A stretch of 5,397 bases of DNA, from assembly GCA_964350895.1 (NCBI GenBank), contig CAYGMG010000207.1:1-5397 (forward strand), given 5' to 3'. Below, one piece after another: positions 1 through 5,205 of this stretch (position 1 is its first letter; every line of letters starts with the position of its first letter). Under the pieces are notes generated by a model. The model saw only the letters and a program-made list of their open reading frames with translations, was not told the DNA's origin and made no database searches. A program made the translations under genes and the position numbers. The stretch comes from Pseudomarimonas sp964350895. GTDB lineage: Bacteria; Pseudomonadota; Gammaproteobacteria; Xanthomonadales; Xanthomonadaceae.

Positions 1-77
1 CCACCGCCCCCCCGCAGAGCCTCCCCCGCTCCGTGGACGGCGGCGGCACCCGCTCCACCACAAGAATGGAGACTGCG

Positions 78-458
78 ATGAAACACCATGCGAAGTTGAC
101 TGCCCTGCTGCTGACTGCCTTCCTCATGCCCGGGCTGGCCCTTGCTTCGGTCAAGGACGATGCCCGGGTCATGCAGGTCCGCGCCGAATCGGCGATTTCC
201 GCCGCCGAGCGCGCCGACGCCGAGCGCCTTGCGACACCGGCACTGCAGGACGCCCTTGCCCTGTTCGCTCAGGGCAAGGGATCGTTCGAGGATCGTGACT
301 ACCGCGACGCCCAGCGCGAGTTCGAGCGCGCCGCCGCCGATGCGCGCCTGGCCGAGGCCCGTGCCCGCCAGCAGGCAAGCGAGGCAAGTACCGAAGAGCT
401 GCGCGCAGCCGTACAGGCCCTGCGCGACGAAATCCGCAAGCTGGAGGTCGACGCATGA
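78..458 (+). CDS. Secreted DUF4398-family periplasmic protein
   Basis: A 126-residue protein. Residues 1-23 look like a Sec signal peptide: a basic start (MKHHAK), a hydrophobic core and an ALA|S cleavage site at 23/24. There is no lipobox cysteine, so a soluble periplasmic product is likely. Residues about 34-100 are an alanine-, arginine- and glutamate-rich helical stretch with the spacing typical of DUF4398 (repeated A..A..A, then a Y..A...F..A..DA..A motif around residues 75-92). The tail (104-124) is also predicted helical or coiled coil. ATG 78 is chosen because GGAG at 68-71 sits 6 bases upstream. ATG 66 is in frame but would disrupt the signal peptide pattern. The TGA stop overlaps the start of the OmpA lipoprotein gene (ATGA, 455-458), so the two are translationally coupled. 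The molecular function of DUF4398 is unknown; a structural or partner role for the lipoprotein is inferred. No promoter is recognisable in the 77 bases upstream. Confidence 0.88.
   Translation: MKHHAKLTALLLTAFLMPGLALASVKDDARVMQVRAESAISAAERADAERLATPALQDALALFAQGKGSFEDRDYRDAQREFERAAADARLAEARARQQASEASTEELRAAVQALRDEIRKLEVDA
443..447 (+). promoter_or_regulatory. Ribosome binding site inside the upstream gene
   Basis: GGAGG lies 7 bases before the ATG at 455, inside the last codons of the DUF4398 gene. It fixes the lipoprotein start and, with the ATGA overlap, supports coupled translation of the pair. Confidence 0.8.
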
Positions 459-1390
459 AACGCTCACTGACCCTGATCCCGATCGCCGCCGCCCTGCTCG
501 CTGCCGGCTGCGCAAGCCGCGACACCATCCCGCCCGAACTGGTGAGGCTGGATAGCCAGCTCGACCAGATCCAGGCCGATAGCCGGATCGCGGCCAACGC
601 GCCGGACCTGGTTGCCGAGGCTGCGGCCAGCGTCGAGGCCCTGCAGCGTGATCGCCGCGAACTCGACGACGAGCTTTTCAGCCATCGGGTCTATCTGGCT
701 GACCGCCTGATCCAGACCGCCCGCGCCGAGGGGCTGGCCGCCTACAGCGCCCAGCAGCGCAACAGCCTGGCGCTGGACCGCGAAGCCCTGCAGCGGCAGG
801 CCGCCGAGGCACGCCTTGCCAGCACCCGCGAACAGCGCGACGCCGCGATCGCAGAGGCACGTGCGGAAAGCATGCGACGTGCAGCCGCGCAGGATGCAGC
901 GCTCGCCGCCCGACTGCGCGCCGAGAGCGCCGAGCGCGACGCCGAGCAGGTCCGTCGCGAGGCTGCCGAGCTGGATGCCAAGCTGGCCGAGCTGCAGGCA
1001 GAGAAGACCGCGCAAGGCTGGAACCTCACCCTGGGTGATGTGCTTTTCGAAGTGGACAAGGCGGTACTCAAGCCCGGCGCCGAGCGGCAGCTGGCTTCGC
1101 TTGCCGAAGTGCTGCGCGAGAACCCGACTGCCAGCGTCGACATCGAGGGACATACCGACTCGACCGGCTCGGCGAGCTACAACCAGTCGCTGTCCGAGCG
1201 CCGCGCCGCCGCGGTCGAGCGCGCACTGCGGGCGCAGGGCGTGGATGACCAGCGCATCGACAGCCGCGGCCTCGGCGCCGAATACCCGGTCGCCAGCAAC
1301 GCAACCGCGGAAGGTCGCAGTCAGAACCGTCGCGTCGAACTGCTGATCCGCACCGATAGCGACCAGGCAGCGATGAACCCCAAGCGCTAG
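455..1390 (+). CDS. OmpA family outer-membrane lipoprotein with DUF4398-like N-terminus
   Basis: A 311-residue protein. Residues 1-19 form a lipoprotein signal with lipobox AAGC and acylated Cys19. Ala rather than Asp at +2 favours sorting to the outer membrane. Residues about 26-90 resemble DUF4398 (AP at 49-50, HRVYLA at 77-82). Residues about 95-187 are a charged Ala/Glu/Arg/Gln helix, probably a coiled coil spanning part of the periplasm. Residues about 191-299 are an OmpA-like peptidoglycan-binding domain with the hallmark GHTDSTGS (232-239), LSERR (246-250) and NRRVE (291-295). Asp235 and Arg250 correspond in spacing to the diaminopimelate-binding Asp/Arg pair known from OmpA proteins, so wall binding should be intact. 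The protein probably anchors the outer membrane to the murein. The upstream gene encodes a second DUF4398 protein and overlaps by 4 bases, suggesting that the two products interact. The family assignment is firm. The individual gene cannot be named, because many paralogues share this architecture. Confidence 0.95.
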   Translation: MKRSLTLIPIAAALLAAGCASRDTIPPELVRLDSQLDQIQADSRIAANAPDLVAEAAASVEALQRDRRELDDELFSHRVYLADRLIQTARAEGLAAYSAQQRNSLALDREALQRQAAEARLASTREQRDAAIAEARAESMRRAAAQDAALAARLRAESAERDAEQVRREAAELDAKLAELQAEKTAQGWNLTLGDVLFEVDKAVLKPGAERQLASLAEVLRENPTASVDIEGHTDSTGSASYNQSLSERRAAAVERALRAQGVDDQRIDSRGLGAEYPVASNATAEGRSQNRRVELLIRTDSDQAAMNPKR

Positions 1391-1419
1391 GCGCTGAACG
1401 CGCACAGGCAACACGGCCC

Positions 1420-1467
1420 CGATCACCCCTCCGGGAAGCCCGGCACACGGAAGTGCCGTGGTGATCG
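1420..1467. repeat. Nested inverted repeat 30 bases after the OmpA gene
   Basis: The outer arms CGATCACC (1420-1427) and GGTGATCG (1460-1467) match perfectly over 8 bases. Inside lies CGGCAC (1441-1446) with GTGCCG (1453-1458) around a 6-base loop. An alternative inner pairing is CCGGG/CCCGG (1431-1435/1439-1443), which excludes the first. The element could end or stabilise the OmpA transcript, but there is no T-tract. Confidence 0.6.
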
Positions 1468-1525
1468 AGAAGCGCCCTCGCGGCAGCCGCATATCTGCCC
1501 GTCGCCGGTATCGCTCGACCACACC

Positions 1526-1556
1526 GGGCACAGCCAGTTTCGGCCAAGGAGTGCCC
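1526..1556. repeat. Short inverted repeat in the convergent gap
   Basis: GGGCAC (1526-1531) and GTGCCC (1551-1556) are perfect 6-base arms around a 19-base interior. In GC-rich DNA this alone is weak. It is listed because it sits between two stronger dyads. Confidence 0.35.
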
Positions 1557-1569
1557 ATTCGTGGGGGAC

Positions 1570-1633
1570 GGCTTCGGGCGCAAAGCTGCCGTTCGCAGGG
1601 CACGCCGGCGAGCGTCCGGTTTGCGCCCAAGCC
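1570..1633. repeat. Long imperfect inverted repeat, REP/BIME-like
   Basis: Left arm GGCTTCGGGCGCAAA (1570-1584) pairs with right arm TTTGCGCCCAAGCC (1620-1633) at all 14 positions, with only C1575 bulged. The 35-base interior can form two further hairpins: CTGC/GCAG (1586-1589/1595-1598) and ACGC/GCGT (1602-1605/1612-1615), giving a branched cloverleaf-like fold. The left arm follows GTGG (1561-1564). A GTRG tetranucleotide before a GC-rich imperfect palindrome is the hallmark of REP elements in Pseudomonas and Xanthomonas relatives. It may therefore be a pair of inverted REPs (a BIME), or a strong bidirectional end-of-transcript structure. No second copy is present in the window to prove repetition. 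Confidence 0.6.
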
Positions 1634-1729
1634 TACCTTCGCCGCGCGCTTGCTTTAACTCGCGCCCTGCGGCTCATCCATGGCGCGACTGGTAGCCGAG
1701 GATGCAGCGAGCCATTCCGTCGAACCCGC

Positions 1730-2635
1730 TCAATCAGGCATCCCTGCGCGACCGGCAACCAGGGTGTCGATCAGGAGCAGGCGCTCGGCGGCGATCAGCG
1801 GGTCCAGCGTCAGCGACACCGGTTCGGGCGAGAGGGCGATGAACATCCGCGCCAGACCCGTGTCCTGCCATTGCTCGATCAGCACGGCGCTGCGCGCGCC
1901 CTGCGTTTCCAGCAGGCTCGTTTCATCGGCTCCGGGCATGCCCAGAATCGGCCGCCGGCCGAGCCGGGCGGCGGCATCGCGGCTACCCTGGAGGGGGCGC
2001 CCGCTGCACTGCAGATCGGCAATCACGCGCAGCTGCAGGTGGCGGCCGGGGTAGCGCGGAGTCGGCGGCAGGCTGACCTGCACATCGCCGCCAGCGGGCT
2101 CGGCAGGCGCATGGCTGCGTGGCACGATGGCGTGCCGGTGCAGCTGCTGTGTCCCGGGCAACGGCATCCATACCTGACACTGCCGGTGCGCCAGCAGCAC
2201 GCGGATTTCCTCGGCCAGCAGCCGGCTGCGCGCCGCTTCGTCGCTGGCTGCGCGCAGCCGCTGAGCGAACTGCTCCAGCGCTGGCGTGTCGTCGATGCCG
2301 ATCAGCGGCCGGCTGCGCGGCAACAGCTCGATAAGCAGCAAACTGCCGAGCGCCTGCACCACCACGTCCGCGCTGTAGCAGCTCGGCGACAGTCGTTGTC
2401 CGAGAAAGCGCTGCGGCACCCGCGACACGCCGCCCCAGCCAAGCGATTGCACCCAGGCGTCGAGCAGCTCGGCGCCGACCAGGTCGAGCAAGGGCTTGCC
2501 GATGACTTCCTGCTCCGGAAGGCCGAGCACGCCGCTCACTCCGGCACTGGCCAGCACGACCTGCCAGTTGTCGAGGTCAACCGCCAGCAAATGGCCACGC
2601 GCCTGGATGCATGGCGCAGTACGGGTGCTCATCAT
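1730..2635 (-). CDS. Phytochrome-like PAS-GAF protein, short and degenerate
   Basis: A 301-residue protein from the ATG at 2635; residue numbers follow this start. Residues about 9-105 resemble the N-terminal PAS domain of bacteriophytochromes: IQARG (10-14) in place of the usual IQPHG, then HLLAVD, VVLAS (26-30), VLGL and an LLLIELLP strand (99-106). Residues about 120-275 keep the outline of a phytochrome GAF domain: LAEEIRVLL (140-148), RVIADL (203-208) where family members have RLIADV, and a late strand RMFIAL (263-268). Several things are missing. No cysteine lies about 11 residues before IQ, where biliverdin is attached. The DIP motif before RVIADL is replaced by proline-rich sequence. 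There is no PHY domain and no histidine kinase. A biliverdin photosensor therefore seems unlikely; a ligand-sensing or protein-interaction role is inferred. It is soluble and probably cytoplasmic. The frame is open upstream to a TTG at 2725 (30 more residues), with a weak ribosome site for either start. Confidence 0.72.
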   Translation of the reverse strand: MMSTRTAPCIQARGHLLAVDLDNWQVVLASAGVSGVLGLPEQEVIGKPLLDLVGAELLDAWVQSLGWGGVSRVPQRFLGQRLSPSCYSADVVVQALGSLLLIELLPRSRPLIGIDDTPALEQFAQRLRAASDEAARSRLLAEEIRVLLAHRQCQVWMPLPGTQQLHRHAIVPRSHAPAEPAGGDVQVSLPPTPRYPGRHLQLRVIADLQCSGRPLQGSRDAAARLGRRPILGMPGADETSLLETQGARSAVLIEQWQDTGLARMFIALSPEPVSLTLDPLIAAERLLLIDTLVAGRAGMPD

Positions 2636-2739
2636 GCGCAGCAGCACCTGTCCGCGCGCCGGGCAGCTGGCGGCAAGAACATATCGTTCGATCTCGGAAA
2701 CCGGGTCGCGCAGCCTGCACGGCAATCGGCGCCCGCTCT

Positions 2740-2753
2740 TTAAGCCTGATCAA
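2740..2753. promoter_or_regulatory. Possible FNR/FixK-type operator upstream of the PAS-GAF gene
   Basis: TTAAG-CCTG-ATCAA fits the FNR-class consensus TTGAT-N4-ATCAA with one perfect half site and 3 of 5 matches in the other. It lies in the gap between the Crp/Fnr regulator gene and the PAS-GAF gene. A CGATAT -10-like hexamer on the - strand (2681-2686) lies downstream of it, with no recognisable -35. Regulation by the neighbouring regulator is only an inference. Confidence 0.25.
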
Positions 2754-2780
2754 GTTCGCGTATCGACGGTGGCAATGGCC

Positions 2781-2805
2781 GGCCCGCTGGTAGCAGCGCT
2801 GGGCC
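2781..2805. terminator. Hairpin just after the Crp/Fnr gene, no T-tract
   Basis: GGCCC (2781-2785) pairs with GGGCC (2801-2805). GCTG (2786-2789) pairs with CAGC (2794-2797) around a 4-base loop, with 3 unpaired bases on one side. The hairpin begins 12 bases beyond the stop codon of the regulator gene. It lacks a following U-run, so it may be a weak or Rho-assisted terminator, or may protect the 3' end of the message. Confidence 0.4.
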
Positions 2806-2817
2806 AGGGCTCAGGGT

Positions 2818-3600
2818 TCAGGCCGCGCGACGGCTCCGAGTGTCGAACAGCGAACGCCAGGCACCCCATTGCGGGGCGAACCAGCTCAGGTCGAGTGCCG
2901 CGTAGCGGTCGACGAACTCGACCTCGTCGATCAATGCGGCCAGCCGACACAGCTGGATCCGCCTGCCGGGCAGGCGCTGCAGGCTGCCCTCGCGCTCCAG
3001 CTCGGAGAGCGCGCGGCTGACATAGACATTGGAGATGCCGATGGCGTCGCCGATCAGCTGTTGGGTCAAGGGCACGCTGATGCAGTGCTCTTCCTCGCGA
3101 GCGCCTACCCGCTGTCGTGACCAAAGCTCGAGCAGGAAGTGGATCACCCGCTGGCGGGCACCGAGCCTTGCCACCACGCGCATGCGATCGGCCAGCACCG
3201 CATTGGCCGCCATGCCGAGACTGAACAGCAGGGCGGCCAGCCGCGGCGCGCCGACGAACACCTCGTCCAGCGCATCCTTGGGGAACGGGCAGACCACCGA
3301 CGGCCGCGCCGCAGCCACGCTGTAGCGGGCGCGCTCGAAGACCACTTCGGACATGCCGATGACATCGCCGCCGAGATACACGTGGGCGACCTGGCGCTTG
3401 CCGTCGCGCTGCTCGCAGTAGCTGAAGCAGGCACCCTCGCGAACCACGAAGATGCGCTCGACCCGCTCGCCCTCGCGGCGCAGCAGCTCACCGCTGCCAA
3501 GCCGCCGGCGTTCCTTCTCGAACCGGCGCAGCAGTCGGGCCTCCTCCGGACCGAGGTCGACCAGTCGCGAGGCGCTGCTGGCGATGCATCCGCGAGGCAT
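2818..3600 (-). CDS. Crp/Fnr family transcriptional regulator
   Basis: A 260-residue cytoplasmic DNA-binding protein. Residues about 20-120 form the cyclic-nucleotide-binding-type beta roll (FVVREGACFSY 51-61, GGDVIGMSE 77-85, VVCPFPKDAL 102-111). Residues about 121-150 form the dimer helix. Residues about 150-235 form a winged helix (HTH_Crp type) with helix-turn-helix VPLTQQLIGDAIGISNVYVS (176-195) and then RALSELEREG. A tail of about 35 residues (226-260) extends past the core. The N-terminal cysteine cluster of FNR is absent (only Cys5), so an oxygen-sensing 4Fe-4S cluster is unlikely. The Glu and Arg-Ser residues that bind cAMP in CRP are also not conserved (GDVIG, ARYSV), so the effector is unknown. 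The fold resembles the broad FixK/Crp group of proteobacteria. AGGA (3610-3613) lies 9 bases before the ATG. The AI-2E gene ends 92 bases upstream and the PAS-GAF gene lies downstream on the same strand; both are plausible targets. Confidence 0.93.
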   Translation of the reverse strand: MPRGCIASSASRLVDLGPEEARLLRRFEKERRRLGSGELLRREGERVERIFVVREGACFSYCEQRDGKRQVAHVYLGGDVIGMSEVVFERARYSVAAARPSVVCPFPKDALDEVFVGAPRLAALLFSLGMAANAVLADRMRVVARLGARQRVIHFLLELWSRQRVGAREEEHCISVPLTQQLIGDAIGISNVYVSRALSELEREGSLQRLPGRRIQLCRLAALIDEVEFVDRYAALDLSWFAPQWGAWRSLFDTRSRRAA

Positions 3601-3611
3601 TCGCTAGTGTC

Positions 3612-3627
3612 CTGTCCCTGCCGACAG
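3612..3627. promoter_or_regulatory. Small dyad overlapping the Crp/Fnr ribosome binding site
   Basis: CTGTC (3612-3616) and GACAG (3623-3627) are perfect 5-base arms around 6 bases. The downstream arm on the - strand message overlaps the AGGA ribosome site, so it could be an operator for autoregulation or an RNA hairpin limiting translation. It is short and could be chance. Confidence 0.25.
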
Positions 3628-3692
3628 CCTAGCAGCCACGGCGAGCGCGAAAGGGACGGCGGCGCAGCGTCGGCGCGCCTGGGGCCTGGTCG

Positions 3693-4796
3693 TCATCGCT
3701 CGACCATCAGTGCGAACGGCTTGAACAGCTCGCTGCGCGCGGCGATCAGCTTGGTGCAGACCAGCAGCGGCATGGCCAGCAGCACCCCTGGGACGCCCCA
3801 CAGCCAGCCCCAGAACAGCAGCCAGACCAGGATAACGACCGGATTGAGCGAGAAGCTGCGGCCCAGGATCAGCGGCGTCACCAGCTGGCTTTCGATCAGG
3901 TTGAGCAGCAGGTAGATGCCGGCTGGAGCCAGCGCATCGAGGGCGGCATCGAACTGCAGCACGCCGACCGCCAGCAGCAGAACCGTGCCGAGCAGCGGGC
4001 CAAGGTAGGGGATGTAGTTGAGCAGGGCCGCCAGCAGCCCCCAGAACAGCGGGTTCTCCAGCCCTGCCAGATGCAGGGCAATAGCCGCGGTCGCGCCGAG
4101 GCCGATATTGATCACCGTGACGGTGCCGACGTAACGCGAGACGTCGGACTGGATCTCGCGCACCAGACCGACCATGTTGCGCTTGTCGGCCAGCGTCGGG
4201 GCCACGGTCACCACGCGGCGGAACAGCAGCTCGCCAAAGACCAGCAGCAGGTAGACCAGGATCACCACGCTGACGGCGATGGCAAGGCTGCCCAGCGCGC
4301 CGCCGTAGCGTTCGCTCAGGCCAAGCGGCGCCTCCACCACCGCGATGGTTCGTGGCCGCTCCTCACCACCCATGGTTTCGATGGTGTTCAGCGCCTCGCT
4401 CATTTTCTCCGCCTGGCTGAGCGGGTGAACTAGCCGTTCCACCTTCTTCTTGAACTGCCAGGCCAGCTGCGGCGAACGCTCGGCAAGCTCGGTGGCCGGC
4501 TCGTAGCTGAGATAGCCGGCAAGCCCGAGTCCGCCGGAGAGCAGCCCCATCACCAGCATGGCCGCCAGCCAGCGCGGCACGAAGCGCCGCGACAGCAGGC
4601 GAACCAACGGGTTAAGCAGGAGGGCAACCAGGCTGGCAGCCAGCAGGGGCACGAGGATCGGCGCCGCCAGCTTGATCGCCACCATGCAGGCGAGCCCGGC
4701 CAGCAGCAGCATGGCTGCGGTGCTGGCGTTGCGGGCGGGCGCGACGACCAGCTTGGCCGTGGCGCGGCCTGCGCCGGCCGCGGCAGACTCAGTCAT
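3693..4796 (-). CDS. AI-2E/PerM family membrane transporter
   Basis: A 367-residue inner-membrane protein with the usual length and layout of the AI-2E transporter (TqsA/PerM/YdiK) family. Hydrophobic segments lie at about 26-60 (two), 76-95, 163-188, 217-236, 240-280, 281-300 and 313-345. A hydrophilic loop fills about 97-160. The family signature in the C-terminal half is clear: NYIPYLGP (250-257), ESQLVTPLILGRSFSLNPVV (302-321), then a GWLWGVPGVLLAMPLL segment (340-355). The E. coli member TqsA exports autoinducer-2; others move different small molecules or ions, so the substrate is not predictable here. The ATG at 4796 overlaps the end of the upstream gene by 8 bases. Its own ribosome site is poor (AGAGG about 15 bases away), which suggests coupled translation. 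A later start at Met29 would cut into the first membrane segment and is less likely. Confidence 0.93.
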   Translation of the reverse strand: MTESAAAGAGRATAKLVVAPARNASTAAMLLLAGLACMVAIKLAAPILVPLLAASLVALLLNPLVRLLSRRFVPRWLAAMLVMGLLSGGLGLAGYLSYEPATELAERSPQLAWQFKKKVERLVHPLSQAEKMSEALNTIETMGGEERPRTIAVVEAPLGLSERYGGALGSLAIAVSVVILVYLLLVFGELLFRRVVTVAPTLADKRNMVGLVREIQSDVSRYVGTVTVINIGLGATAAIALHLAGLENPLFWGLLAALLNYIPYLGPLLGTVLLLAVGVLQFDAALDALAPAGIYLLLNLIESQLVTPLILGRSFSLNPVVILVWLLFWGWLWGVPGVLLAMPLLVCTKLIAARSELFKPFALMVER

Positions 4797-5205
4797 GGAC
4801 GGGCGACGGAACCTCTGCCCCGCCCCCCTGGTTCATCGCTTGCTCGCCCGCATTTGCCGCGGTGGCGCTGGCCTGGCCCGCGGCGCCCGCGCCGAGCAGC
4901 GGGCCCAGCTCGCGCCACAGGCGCATGGCCATGCCGAGATTGGCGAGACTCAGCCAGCCCGGACCGATGCCCGAGGATGCGCTGTCGGCATCCTGGCGGT
5001 CACGCGCCCTGCGCGGCGGATCACGGCCGACCTGGCGCTCGATCACCACGCCGGCGAGCATACCGCTGGCGACCACGGCGATCGGAAACACCTGCGATTC
5101 GCCCTGGTCACGGGAAGCCGCCACCTTGGCCCTGGCCTTGGCGATACAGGCCGCGGCGCGGGCTTCGGCGGCGCTCACCGCGGATTCGCGTCGATGCAGA
5201 CTCAT
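4789..5205 (-). CDS. Small membrane protein of unrecognised family, holin-linked
   Basis: A 138-residue protein. Residues 1-35 are a basic, alanine-rich helix that probably faces the cytoplasm. Residues 39-55 (VFPIAVVASGMLAGVVI) are one likely membrane segment. A charged stretch (56-75) follows, then a second, partly hydrophobic helix (about 84-107, with WLSLANLG and LWRELGPLLG). The tail is low-complexity Ala/Gly/Gln. I do not recognise a family. The position after a YqjE-like gene, and a C-terminal W/R-containing amphipathic segment, recall the small YqjK partner of the YqjD-YqjE-YqjK cluster, but sequence similarity is weak. The ATG at 5205 is supported by GGGAGGAG (5209-5216). The start overlaps the upstream stop (ATGA, 5202-5205), and its own stop overlaps the transporter start by 8 bases. 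The three genes must therefore share a transcript. Confidence 0.78.
   Translation of the reverse strand: MSLHRRESAVSAAEARAAACIAKARAKVAASRDQGESQVFPIAVVASGMLAGVVIERQVGRDPPRRARDRQDADSASSGIGPGWLSLANLGMAMRLWRELGPLLGAGAAGQASATAANAGEQAMNQGGGAEVPSPVHD

Larger units (their letters stand above)
1391..1729. other. Gene-free convergent intergenic region rich in inverted repeats
   Basis: About 340 bases separate the + strand OmpA gene from the - strand PAS-GAF gene, whose 3' ends face each other. The only reading frames here are short, arginine-rich and without ribosome sites, so no gene is called. The region carries three long dyads (1420-1467, 1526-1556, 1570-1633), plus a small one at the OmpA stop codon (AGCGC/GCGCT, 1383-1395). 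No run of T follows any of them on either strand, so ordinary Rho-independent terminators are not seen. Transcription may end by Rho or at these structures. A structured RNA or REP-like element is the alternative. Confidence 0.6.

Noticed and set aside
464..1630. Long - strand open frame of 388 codons opposite the OmpA gene
   Set aside because: It is a shadow of the high-GC coding frame: its composition is Leu/Gly/Arg-rich with no domain, while the + strand frame has a lipobox and a complete OmpA domain.
1570..1633. Integron attC recombination site
   Set aside because: The size and imperfect palindrome are suggestive, but no GTTRRRY/RYYYAAC core sites were found at the arms, and no integrase or cassette gene is present.
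1458..1658. Possible small gene of 66 codons in the convergent gap
   Set aside because: There is no ribosome site, the product is very arginine- and serine-rich, and it runs through the inverted repeats.
1391..1729. Rho-independent terminator for either convergent gene
   Set aside because: Several stable stems exist, but none is followed by a run of T on either strand.
2636..2725. Residues upstream of the PAS-GAF ATG (RYVLAASCPARG) resemble the start of the ACT domain of formyltetrahydrofolate deformylase (PurU)
   Set aside because: The match covers only about a dozen residues and the rest of the ACT domain is absent. It is probably chance, though it might be a recombination scar or a true N-terminal extension from the TTG at 2725.
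1871..2743. + strand open frame of 290 codons opposite the PAS-GAF gene
   Set aside because: It is rich in Gln, His, Ala and Arg with no recognisable motif, typical of antisense frames in GC-rich genes. The - strand frame shows PAS-like sequence.
3139..3915. + strand open frame of 258 codons spanning the Crp/Fnr start and the transporter end
   Set aside because: It crosses two convincing - strand genes and the gap between them, has no ribosome site and is His/Ala/Arg-rich.
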